A stretch of 64,000 nucleotides of DNA, from NCBI RefSeq assembly GCF_042738955.1, contig NZ_JBHYHC010000034.1:1-64000 (forward strand). The letters are read 5' to 3'. Every line of letters begins with the position of its first letter. Within the stretch, counting starts at the first letter, position 1. A model generated the notes under the pieces. The model was not told the DNA's origin, searched no databases, and was given only the letters and a program-made list of their open reading frames with translations. This document shows positions 40,160 to 47,014 of this stretch, in pieces. The position numbers and the translations under genes are program-made. This DNA is from Umezawaea sp042738955 (GTDB lineage Bacteria; Actinomycetota; Actinomycetes; Mycobacteriales; Pseudonocardiaceae).

Positions 40160-42186
40160 GCGTCCGCCGCCGCGTCGAGCCGCTTGAGGGCCGCCCGGAC
40201 GACCTCGGGGTCGTAGGTGGTCCAGTACGGGGGCAGGGACGCCCGGAGGAAGCCGCCGTAGCGGGCGGTCGCGAGCCTCGGGTCGAGGATGGCGACGACG
40301 CCCTTGTCGTTCATCGAGCGGAGCAGACGGCCCGCGCCCTGCGCGAGCAACAGGGCGGCGTGCGTCGCCGCGACCGTGAGGAAGCCGTTGCCGCCGCGTT
40401 CGGAGACGGCCTTCTGGCGGGCGGAGGCCAGCGGGTCGTCGGGGCGGGGGAACGGGATCCGGTCCATGATCACGAGTTGCAGCGACGGGCCGGGGACGTC
40501 CACGCCTTGCCACAGCGAGAGCGTGCCGAAGAGGCAGCTGCGCGGGTCGTCGGAGAACTTCTTCACCAGCTGGCCGGTGGCGTCGTCGCCCTGGCAGAAG
40601 ATCGGGTACTCCACCTTGTCCCGCAACGCTTCCGCGGCGTTCTTCGCGGCGCGCATGGACGAGAACAGGCCCAGGGTGCGGCCGCCCGCCGCGTTGACGA
40701 GGCCCTCGATCTCGTCCAGGTAGGACGGTGGCAGGCCGTCGCGGCCCGGAGGCGGCAGATGCCTTGCCACGTACAAGATTCCGCTGCTGCCGTGCTGGAA
40801 CGGTGAGCCGACGTCCAGACCCGTCCAGCGGATGGGGGCCGAGTCAGACGGGGGTTCCTTGTCGGTGGCCGTGCCCTCGGCCTTGCGGTTCTGCGACGAC
40901 GCGGGAAGGCCCCACTGGCGGGCCAGGGTGTCGAACGTGCCGCCCAGGGTGAGGGTCGCCGACGTCAGCACGGTGGTGCGCTTGCCGAACAGCTTCTCGC
41001 GCAGGAGACCGCCGACGCCGAGGGGAGCCACCCGGAGGGTCGGCGCGCGGCCCCGGTCGGCGAAGTCGCCGGACACCCAGACGACGTCGCGCTCCTCGTC
41101 GAACGCGTCCAGGATGCGCACCGCGCCGTCGTGCACCTCTTCGAGGAGGGACAGGGCGAGCTTGCGGTTGGTGCTGCCCTCGACGTCCTCCTTGCGCTCC
41201 GGGCCCAGCGAGGAGATGCACGCGTGCGAGGCGTCGCGGATCGCCGCGAGGGTACCCGCGAGAGGGCGCGGCAGGGCGTCCATGCGGCCGACGGGGAGGT
41301 CTTCGAGGAGCATCGCGAGACCGTCGCTGGCCTCGGCCATGCGGTCGGCGACGTCCTGGTCGATCAGCCTGCCGCACCGCCGGGCGGCGGCGGCGATGGC
41401 GGCCGCGCTCAACTCCTCGGTCGCCACGGAGGTCACCCGGTCCACCAGGTCGTGGGCCTCGTCGATCACGACGACGTCGTGCTCGGGGAGGACCTGGAAG
41501 CCCTCGATGGCGTCGATCGCGAGCATCGCGTGGTTGGTGACGACGACGTCGGCCTTGCCCGCCTCCGCGCGGGCCCGTTCGGCGAAGCAGTCGACACCGA
41601 TGGGGCACTTGGCGACACCCAGGCACTCGCGGGCCGTGACGGAGACCTGCTTCCAGGCCTGCTCGGTGACGCCGGGGACGAGTTCGTCGCGGTCGCCGGT
41701 CTCGGTTTCCGACGACCACTCGTGGAGGCGCTTGACCTCGCGGCCTAGGCGGGAGACGGCGAACGGGTCGAAGAGAGCACCGTCGTCGGGTTCCTCGGGG
41801 GCGCCGGAGTGCAGGCGGTGCATGCACAGGTAGTTGCGGCGGCCCTTGAGGATCGCGAAGTTCGGTTCGCGGCCGAGTTCCTGCTTGAGGGCCTTGGCGA
41901 GGCGGGGGAGGTCGCGGTCCACGAGCTGGCGCTGGAGGGCGATGGTGGCCGTGGAGATGACGACGGTCGCTTCCTCGGCCACGGCGTGGCGGAGGGAAGG
42001 GACCAGGTAGGCCAACGACTTCCCGGTGCCGGTGCCCGCCTGGACGGCGAGGTGCTCGCCGGTGCGGATCGAGTGGTCGACAGCCTCGGCCATCTCCACC
42101 TGACCCGAGCGCTCGGCTCCGCCCACCGAAGTGACGGCGGTGGCTAGGAGAGTGCGGGTGTCGGGGATGGCGGTCTTGGCGGGCAC
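40156..42186 (-). CDS. dinG: ATP-dependent DNA helicase, DinG/XPD family
   Basis: 676 aa. Helicase motifs: QAGTGTGKSLAYL (Walker A, about 50-60), VVISTATIALQRQ (Ia), VVVIDEAHDL (DEAH, about 240), VLTSATLT (III), FSSMRAAKNAAE (IV), GTLSLWQGVDVPG (V) and QGAGRLLRS (VI). The Fe-S cluster cysteines are Cys in NYLCMHR (about 121) and the trio in RECLGVAKCPIGVDCF (about 187-199), so the iron-sulfur domain is intact. It unwinds DNA 5' to 3' and is linked to repair of R-loops and replication conflicts. In M. tuberculosis dinG (Rv1329c) neighbours pncB1; here 13 kb of other genes intervene. Confidence 0.93.
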   Translation of the reverse strand: MPAKTAIPDTRTLLATAVTSVGGAERSGQVEMAEAVDHSIRTGEHLAVQAGTGTGKSLAYLVPSLRHAVAEEATVVISTATIALQRQLVDRDLPRLAKALKQELGREPNFAILKGRRNYLCMHRLHSGAPEEPDDGALFDPFAVSRLGREVKRLHEWSSETETGDRDELVPGVTEQAWKQVSVTARECLGVAKCPIGVDCFAERARAEAGKADVVVTNHAMLAIDAIEGFQVLPEHDVVVIDEAHDLVDRVTSVATEELSAAAIAAAARRCGRLIDQDVADRMAEASDGLAMLLEDLPVGRMDALPRPLAGTLAAIRDASHACISSLGPERKEDVEGSTNRKLALSLLEEVHDGAVRILDAFDEERDVVWVSGDFADRGRAPTLRVAPLGVGGLLREKLFGKRTTVLTSATLTLGGTFDTLARQWGLPASSQNRKAEGTATDKEPPSDSAPIRWTGLDVGSPFQHGSSGILYVARHLPPPGRDGLPPSYLDEIEGLVNAAGGRTLGLFSSMRAAKNAAEALRDKVEYPIFCQGDDATGQLVKKFSDDPRSCLFGTLSLWQGVDVPGPSLQLVIMDRIPFPRPDDPLASARQKAVSERGGNGFLTVAATHAALLLAQGAGRLLRSMNDKGVVAILDPRLATARYGGFLRASLPPYWTTYDPEVVRAALKRLDAAADA

Positions 42187-42647
42187 ACCGGAGAAGGTAC
42201 CCGGAGGGACCGACGGTTTTGTGGGAGTGGTCGGGTTGGGGGGTGGGCCGCTGGTTGGTGGTTGCCTGGCCTGCCCGCATGCCGTCGCTGCCCGTTTGCC
42301 GTCGTCTAGCCATGGGTTGCCTGTCGCGGCCGTTGCCCGCTCTGTTGGCCGCTGATTGCAGCCATCGCCCGTCGGTACCGCTGGTCACTGCTGGCTGGCT
42401 GCCTGTGCTGGCGTGGTTGGGTCAGCGGCTGCCGGTGTCAGCGTGGTCTTTCAGCGGCTGCGATTTCCAGCGTGCTGTGGCCGATTTGACATGGGGATCC
42501 CTCATTTCGGCCTTGGTCGGGCTCAAAAGGCGGTCCATAAAGAGTCCCGCCCGACAACCAGTTTAAGGCCGAAATCCCCATGTCAAATCGGCCACGTTCC
42601 GTGGCGTGCGGCTGCTGGTTCCAGCGTGGTCGCCGGTCTTGCTCGGT
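42187..42647. other. 461-bp gene-free region with repeats and palindrome
   Basis: Between dinG and the nmrA-like gene there is no credible gene. The DNA has lower G/C and many TTG/GCTG runs. It contains three imperfect 29-bp units beginning (T)CAGCGGCTGC at 42422 and 42451, with a third (GTGCGGCTGC) at 42606, and a long palindrome between units two and three, described separately. No promoter was evident. Confidence 0.6.
42477..42595. repeat. 119-bp imperfect palindrome (possible MITE-like element or cruciform)
   Basis: The outer arms 42477-42498 and 42574-42595 are a perfect 22-bp inverted repeat beginning GTGGCCGATTTGACATG. After a 6-nt bulge, TTTCGGCCTT (42505-42514) pairs with AAGGCCGAAA (42565-42574), and GTCGGGC (42516-42522) with GCCCGAC (42549-42555), leaving a 26-nt loop. 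The element is flanked by related 29-bp units, one on each side, as though inserted into or excised from a short array. Nothing inside is coding. A terminator function is possible, but the arms are much longer than needed. Confidence 0.75.
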
Positions 42648-43556
42648 TTAGGTGGTGAGGTGTTGTTTTGCCCAGGTGGCGAAGGTGGTGATGGGGATGC
42701 CCAGGTCTGTTGCGTAGTGCGGGCGGCCTGGTTGGCCTGCGACGTTCAGGCGGTCCAGTGCGGTGCCCATGGGGGGCATGCCGGCTGCTAGGGCCTCTTC
42801 TGTGGTCATGTTGGGGGCTGTTAGTGGGATGTTCAGGGTGGTGGAGAGTGTTTTGGCGATTTCTGTCATGGAGAGGTAGTCGCCTGCTAGCTCTAGTTCT
42901 AGCTGGTGGAATTTTTCTGGGTTGGTGATTGCTGCTGTTGCTGCTGTGCCGATGTCGTGTACGGCGATTAGGGACAGTCGTGTTTCTGGCTTGAGGACGG
43001 TGATCAGGCCGGCCTTGATTCCTTTGGGGAAGAGGTATTTTGTGGTGGGGAGGAAGTTTTCCATGAACATGCCTGGCTTGAGCAGGGTCCAGCGGGGGAA
43101 GTTGGCTTTGCGCAGGTGGTCTTGGATCTTCGTCTTCGCGGTCATGGAGGGTTCTGCTGTGGGCCAGCGGCCTTCGGACCAGCCTGGGGTTTCGGTGTGT
43201 TGGCCCGCGCCCGTGACCGAGGTGTGGACGAACTGGGGTACGCCCGCTGCTTTCGCGGCCTCGATGAGGTTGATTCCTTGGGTTACCTCGCCTTCGAAGT
43301 CGAAGTCCTTGCCGGTGAAGGCGGGCATCTGGACGGAGAAGACCGCGCGGGCTCCTTGGGCTGCTTTGGTCACCGAGTCGCGGTCGTTGAGGTTGCCGGT
43401 GACCAGTTCCGCGCCTTGGGCCTCCACTGCTTTGGCGCGGGTGGTGGTGGGGTCGCGGACCAGGGCGCGGACGGGGATGCCTGCTGCCAAGAGGGCTCTG
43501 GCGGTTGCGCCGCCCTGTTGGCCGGTGGCTCCGGTGACCAGTACTGGTGCGGGCAT
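42648..43556 (-). CDS. NmrA-like NAD(P)-binding protein
   Basis: 302 aa, ATG with GAGGAG upstream. The N-terminal Rossmann motif VLVTGATGQQGGATARALL (dinucleotide-binding GxxGxxG), RALVRDP after beta-2, and PQFVHTSVTGAG belong to the NmrA/atypical short-chain dehydrogenase family. The catalytic YxxxK is not evident, so it may be a redox sensor like NmrA/HSCARG or an NADPH-dependent reductase. Codon choice is unusual for the window: many A- and T-ending codons (AAA, CAA, GCA, CTA) compared with neighbours, suggesting recent acquisition. It stands alone, with hairpin-rich DNA on both sides. Confidence 0.8.
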   Translation of the reverse strand: MPAPVLVTGATGQQGGATARALLAAGIPVRALVRDPTTTRAKAVEAQGAELVTGNLNDRDSVTKAAQGARAVFSVQMPAFTGKDFDFEGEVTQGINLIEAAKAAGVPQFVHTSVTGAGQHTETPGWSEGRWPTAEPSMTAKTKIQDHLRKANFPRWTLLKPGMFMENFLPTTKYLFPKGIKAGLITVLKPETRLSLIAVHDIGTAATAAITNPEKFHQLELELAGDYLSMTEIAKTLSTTLNIPLTAPNMTTEEALAAGMPPMGTALDRLNVAGQPGRPHYATDLGIPITTFATWAKQHLTT

Positions 43557-43566
43557 GGTGCTCCTC

Positions 43567-43630
43567 GGGAAACTAAGTGGCGGGGGTCGCCGTTTGTTTC
43601 CCGGACGATACGGCGGGGTCCGCCACTTAG
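43567..43630. promoter_or_regulatory. Overlapping inverted repeats between nmrA-like and nucleotidyltransferase genes
   Basis: CTAAGTGGCGG (43573-43583) pairs perfectly with CCGCCACTTAG (43620-43630), and inside it CGCCGT (43588-43593) pairs with ACGGCG (43610-43615), both flanked by GGGT. A competing stem GGGAAAC (43567-43573) and GTTTCCC (43596-43602) shares a base with the first. The long stem covers the stop codon of the upstream minus-strand gene. It may be a terminator for that gene, an operator for the nmrA-like gene, or an RNA switch. Confidence 0.5.
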
Positions 43631-44331
43631 CAAGTGAGGATGCGTTTGCCCAGCTCCACGGCTGCGGTGGCGTGGTCGGAGGTGAGTGGGGAGCCGGTGC
43701 GGCGGGCTTCCGCGATGTCGTGCAGGGGGCGTGCCAGGTCTGGCCAGTGGGTGGCTGCGTGGGCCAAGGCCTGGCTCTTGCCGACGATGTCGCCGGTGCG
43801 GATCGTGTGCCAGAGGCGGGCTGGGCCCGTGCCTACCCAGAGGATGGCTTCCGTGGGTGCGGTGGGGGCGGCGCTCAGCTGGTCGATCAGGGGCTGCCAG
43901 TACGTGACCAGGTTGGTGCGGCAGTAGTCCGCTACTTCTTCCCTGGTCACGGGGGTGTGTGGGCGTGGGCCGCGCACGGTGAGGGAGTAGCGGTTCAGCT
44001 GGTCCCACAGGACCGGGGTGATGTAGGCCGGGTCCGTGGTGTTCAGGGTGCCGTCCCTGCCCCACGGGCGGGGCAGGTCCGTGGCGGGGCGGGTCAGGTC
44101 GTCCTGCTGGAGGTAGACGGCGTCGACGTCCGGCTCGGTGTGGGCAGCCGCCAGTGCGGTCAGGTCGGCCGGGGTTGGGGTGCGGGAGAGGACGCCTACC
44201 AGGTCGAGGTCCGAGACGCCGGGGACGTGGTCGTCCAGCAGGGGGCTGCCGGTCACGTGGAGTGCGGTCAGGAGACCTGGGGCGTGGGTGTCGATGCGGG
44301 TGGCGTGGGCCAGGGCTCGTCGGGTGATCAC
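43627..44331 (-). CDS. Nucleotidyltransferase-domain protein (aminoglycoside adenylyltransferase-like)
   Basis: 234 aa. The polymerase-beta-like nucleotidyltransferase signature is present: HVTGSPLLDDHVPGVSDLDLVGVL, i.e. GS followed by a DxD metal pair (about 39-42), with a further acidic residue near DAVYLQQDDL. The C-terminal helical region (EEVADYCRTNLVTYW, AILWVGTGPARLWHTIRTGDIVGKSQA) follows the layout of AadA-type enzymes, which adenylylate streptomycin or spectinomycin. Resistance is not shown by sequence alone. It starts with an ATG 11 bp downstream of the bioY stop, in the same direction, so co-transcription is possible. Confidence 0.72.
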   Translation of the reverse strand: MITRRALAHATRIDTHAPGLLTALHVTGSPLLDDHVPGVSDLDLVGVLSRTPTPADLTALAAAHTEPDVDAVYLQQDDLTRPATDLPRPWGRDGTLNTTDPAYITPVLWDQLNRYSLTVRGPRPHTPVTREEVADYCRTNLVTYWQPLIDQLSAAPTAPTEAILWVGTGPARLWHTIRTGDIVGKSQALAHAATHWPDLARPLHDIAEARRTGSPLTSDHATAAVELGKRILTC

Positions 44332-44341
44332 CCGACGAGTA

Positions 44342-44917
44342 CTACCGGATCCGGCGCACCAGTGCCCACGTCGCAGGCAGGAGGCCTGCGGCCAGGGCGA
44401 CCTTGAGGGCGTCGCCCAGGAGGAACGGGAAGACGCCTGCCTGGAGGGCCTTGGACAGGCTGAGGTTGGCCGCTGCCATCAGCCACGGGACGCCGAAGGC
44501 GTAGATGGTGAGGCTGCCGAGGGCCATCGTGCCGACGGTGCGCAACGGGGTGCGGTCGCCGCCGCGGCCCGCGAGGGTGCCGACCAGCGCGCCCGCGAAG
44601 ACGAAGCCGACGACGTAGCCGAGTGACGCCGGGGCGCCGGACGCGCCGCCCTGGAACCACGGCACGCCCGCCACGCCCGCGATCAAGTAGAGGAGCATCG
44701 ACGTCGCGCCGCGCTGCCAGCCGAACGACGCGCCGACCAGCAGGGCCGCGAAGGTCTGGCCGGTGATCGGCACGGGGCTGCCGGGGACCGGGAACGCGAT
44801 CTGGGCCGCCAGGCCGGTGAACACCGCGCCGCCGATGACGAGGGCGACGTCCTTGGCGATCGAGCCGGGCACGAAGTCGGCCAGCACCGCACGGCGGGGG
44901 ATGGCGAGCACGGACAC
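44342..44917 (-). CDS. bioY: Biotin ECF-transporter substrate-binding protein
   Basis: 191 aa from the GTG at 44917, fixed by AGGAGG and a 5-nt spacer. BioY features: six hydrophobic segments, PVPGSPVPITGQTFAALLVGASFGW (family signature), MLLYLIAGVAGVPWF, GASGAPASLGYVVGFVFAGALVG, and a basic C-terminal end. BioY binds biotin in the membrane and can work with a shared energising module; no bioM or bioN gene is nearby, so it may act alone or with a general ECF module. It is divergent from the ribosomal protection gene. A candidate operator, CTTGTC-6-GACAAG at 44979-44996, lies upstream. Confidence 0.9.
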   Translation of the reverse strand: MSVLAIPRRAVLADFVPGSIAKDVALVIGGAVFTGLAAQIAFPVPGSPVPITGQTFAALLVGASFGWQRGATSMLLYLIAGVAGVPWFQGGASGAPASLGYVVGFVFAGALVGTLAGRGGDRTPLRTVGTMALGSLTIYAFGVPWLMAAANLSLSKALQAGVFPFLLGDALKVALAAGLLPATWALVRRIR

Positions 44918-44978
44918 GGTGACCTCCTGGGATCGCGGCAACTCCAGGCAGGCTAACCGGGGCGTGGTGGATCCTGAC

Positions 44979-44996
44979 CTTGTCCAGGTCGACAAG
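44979..44996. promoter_or_regulatory. Inverted repeat upstream of bioY
   Basis: CTTGTC (44979-44984) and GACAAG (44991-44996) separated by CAGGTC. It lies 62 bp upstream of bioY and 159 bp upstream of the divergent GTPase gene. It could be an operator for either gene. The 6-bp arms are short, so chance is possible. Confidence 0.35.
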
Positions 44997-45087
44997 TTGC
45001 GAACCTCACGTCCCGTCGAGGCTGGTAAATCGCTTGCCCCCGGTTGCTACCTTCGAATTTTGGCCGCCGATTCGAGGAAGTGACGGC

Positions 45088-45192
45088 ATGTCCCGAAAGA
45101 CCTGTGTTGCGCCGGTTCCGCACCCGAAGACCGAACACAGGGGACACGCACGCCATGAAGACCGTGAACATCGGGATCCTCGCCCATGTTGA
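45088..45192 (+). CDS. Putative leader peptide of the ribosomal protection gene
   Basis: A 34-aa frame beginning MSRKTCVAPVPHPKTEH and ending DPRPC, with a strong GAGGAAG ribosome site 8 nt ahead of its ATG. It runs past the start of the main gene at 45155, overlapping it in another frame. The main ATG itself has only a distant AGGGGA. Leader peptides are known upstream of tetracycline ribosomal protection genes, where stalling alters downstream expression. Here the function is inferred from position and the good ribosome site; coding status is unproven. Confidence 0.45.
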   Translation: MSRKTCVAPVPHPKTEHRGHARHEDREHRDPRPC

Positions 45193-47014
45193 CGCCGGGA
45201 AGACCAGCCTGACCGAACGGCTGCTGCACGCCACGGGCGTCATCGACCACGTGGGCAGCGTCGACCGCGGCGACACCCAGACCGACACGAACGACCTCGA
45301 GCGCAAGCGCGGCATCACCATCCGCTCGGCGGTGGTGACCTTCACCGTCGGCGACGTCAAGGTCAACCTCATCGACACCCCCGGCCACCCGGACTTCATC
45401 TCCGAGGTGGAACGGGCCCTCGCCGTGCTCGACGGCGTCGTCCTCGTCGTCTCGGCGGTCGAGGGCGTCCAGGCCCACACCAGGCTGCTCATGCGCACGC
45501 TGGTGCGCCTCGGCCTGCCCGTGCTCCTGTTCGTGAACAAGGTCGACCGGCGTGGCGCCCGCTACCCGGACCTCCGCCCGTTGACCTCGGCGCTCGTGCC
45601 GATGAACACCGTGTCGGACCTCGGCACGCCCTCGGCGAGCCCGGTGCCGCGCGGCTTCGCCGCCGACCTGGCCGAGCACGACGACACCTTCCTCGCGCGG
45701 TACCTGGACACCGCGTTGACGTACGCGGACTGCCAGGCGGAACTGGCACGGCAGTCGTTCCGGGGCCGACTGCACCCGGTGTTCCACGGTTCCGCCGTGA
45801 CGGGCGCGGGCGTGGCGGAGCTGGTAGACGGCATCACCCGCTACTTCCCGGCGGCCACCGCGGGCACCGGACTGCGCGCGACCGTGTTCAAGATCGACCG
45901 CGACGGCACCGCGTACGTGCGGATGCACTCCGGGTCGTTGAAGGCCCGCAGCACCGTCGACTACCACCGGGGCGCTTCGGTCTTCACCGGTCGCACGACC
46001 TCCGTTTCGGTGTTCCAGCACGGCACCCGCACGCGGGAGGGTGTCGCTCGTGCCGGTGACATCGCCAAGGTGCGGGGGTTGCGCGGGATTCGCATCGGTG
46101 ACCAGGTGGGGGTTCCGCGGACTCTTGGCGACCGGCAGCTGTTCGCGCCACCGACGTTGGAGACCGTGGTCCGCTCGTCGTCGCCGGGCCTGTACGAGGC
46201 GCTGGTGCGGCTGTCCGAACAGGACCCGTTCATCAACGTGCGGCGCGGGGCGGACATCGTCGTGTCGCTGTACGGGGAGGTGCAGAAGGAGGTCATCCGC
46301 GACACCCTCCTCGTGGAGGACGGCATCGACGTCGACTTCGCGCCGACCAGCGTCGTGTGCGTCGAGCACGTGGTGGGAGCGGGCAAGGCCCTGCACGAAA
46401 TGGGGCCGGGCAACGCTTTCGTCGCCACGATCGGGTTGCGGGTGGAGCGTTCTCCTGGCCGTTCCTACCGCCTCGAAGTCGAACTCGGCTCGCTGCCGCT
46501 GGCGTTCCACAAGGCGATCGAGGAGACGGTGATGTCCTTCCTGGACCAGGGCTTGCACGGCTGGGCGGTCCACGACGTCCGCGTGACCCTGTTCCAGGTC
46601 GCGTACTCCAGCCCGGTGTCGGTGGCCGCGGACTTCCGCAACCTGACGCCGTTGGTGCTGATGGAAGCGTTGAAACGCGCCGGGACCACGGTGATGGAGC
46701 CGGTCGCGCACTTCGACGTCGAGGTGCCCGAGGACACCGCCGGGCCGGTGCTGGCGGCGCTGTCGGCGTGGGGAGGGGTGCCGGACACGGTGGCGTTCCA
46801 GGACGTCACGTGCCTGATCGACGGCACCATTCCGGTGCGAACGGTGCGCGAGTTCACCCAGGCGTTGCCGGGGGTGAGTCACGGGGACGGCGTGCTGGTG
46901 AGCCGGTTCGACAACTACCGGGAGGTGGTGGGCGTGCCGCCGGAGAGGGCACGGACGGACGGGAACCCGTTGGACAGCAAGGAATACCTGCTGCACGTGG
47001 TCCGACGGGTCTAG
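45155..47014 (+). CDS. Tetracycline-type ribosomal protection protein (EF-G-like GTPase)
   Basis: 619 aa from the ATG at 45155 (MKTVNIGILAHVDAGKTS). GTPase motifs: AHVDAGKTSLTERLL (G1), GITIRSA (G2), DTPGHPDF (G3) and NKVDRRG (G4). Domains II to V of the EF-G fold follow, ending HVVRRV. Length and start match the Tet(M)/Tet(O)/OtrA group rather than EF-G (about 700 aa) and lack the EF-G domain IV catalytic tip. Such proteins remove tetracycline from the ribosome using GTP. It may instead protect against a self-made or environmental inhibitor; substrate is unproven. A candidate leader peptide precedes it. Its stop overlaps that of the convergent NACHT gene at a CTAG. Confidence 0.85.
   Translation: MKTVNIGILAHVDAGKTSLTERLLHATGVIDHVGSVDRGDTQTDTNDLERKRGITIRSAVVTFTVGDVKVNLIDTPGHPDFISEVERALAVLDGVVLVVSAVEGVQAHTRLLMRTLVRLGLPVLLFVNKVDRRGARYPDLRPLTSALVPMNTVSDLGTPSASPVPRGFAADLAEHDDTFLARYLDTALTYADCQAELARQSFRGRLHPVFHGSAVTGAGVAELVDGITRYFPAATAGTGLRATVFKIDRDGTAYVRMHSGSLKARSTVDYHRGASVFTGRTTSVSVFQHGTRTREGVARAGDIAKVRGLRGIRIGDQVGVPRTLGDRQLFAPPTLETVVRSSSPGLYEALVRLSEQDPFINVRRGADIVVSLYGEVQKEVIRDTLLVEDGIDVDFAPTSVVCVEHVVGAGKALHEMGPGNAFVATIGLRVERSPGRSYRLEVELGSLPLAFHKAIEETVMSFLDQGLHGWAVHDVRVTLFQVAYSSPVSVAADFRNLTPLVLMEALKRAGTTVMEPVAHFDVEVPEDTAGPVLAALSAWGGVPDTVAFQDVTCLIDGTIPVRTVREFTQALPGVSHGDGVLVSRFDNYREVVGVPPERARTDGNPLDSKEYLLHVVRRV

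Noticed and set aside
42422..42634. CRISPR array from the 29-bp repeats
   Set aside because: Only three imperfect units, two directly adjacent without spacers, and no cas genes.
42187..42647. Small frames on the plus strand between dinG and the nmrA-like gene
   Set aside because: No ribosome sites, no codon bias, and they run across the palindrome and the 29-bp units.
45155..47014. Calling the GTPase elongation factor G
   Set aside because: The length (619 aa) and N-terminus are those of ribosomal protection proteins, and no rpsL-rpsG-tuf neighbours are present.
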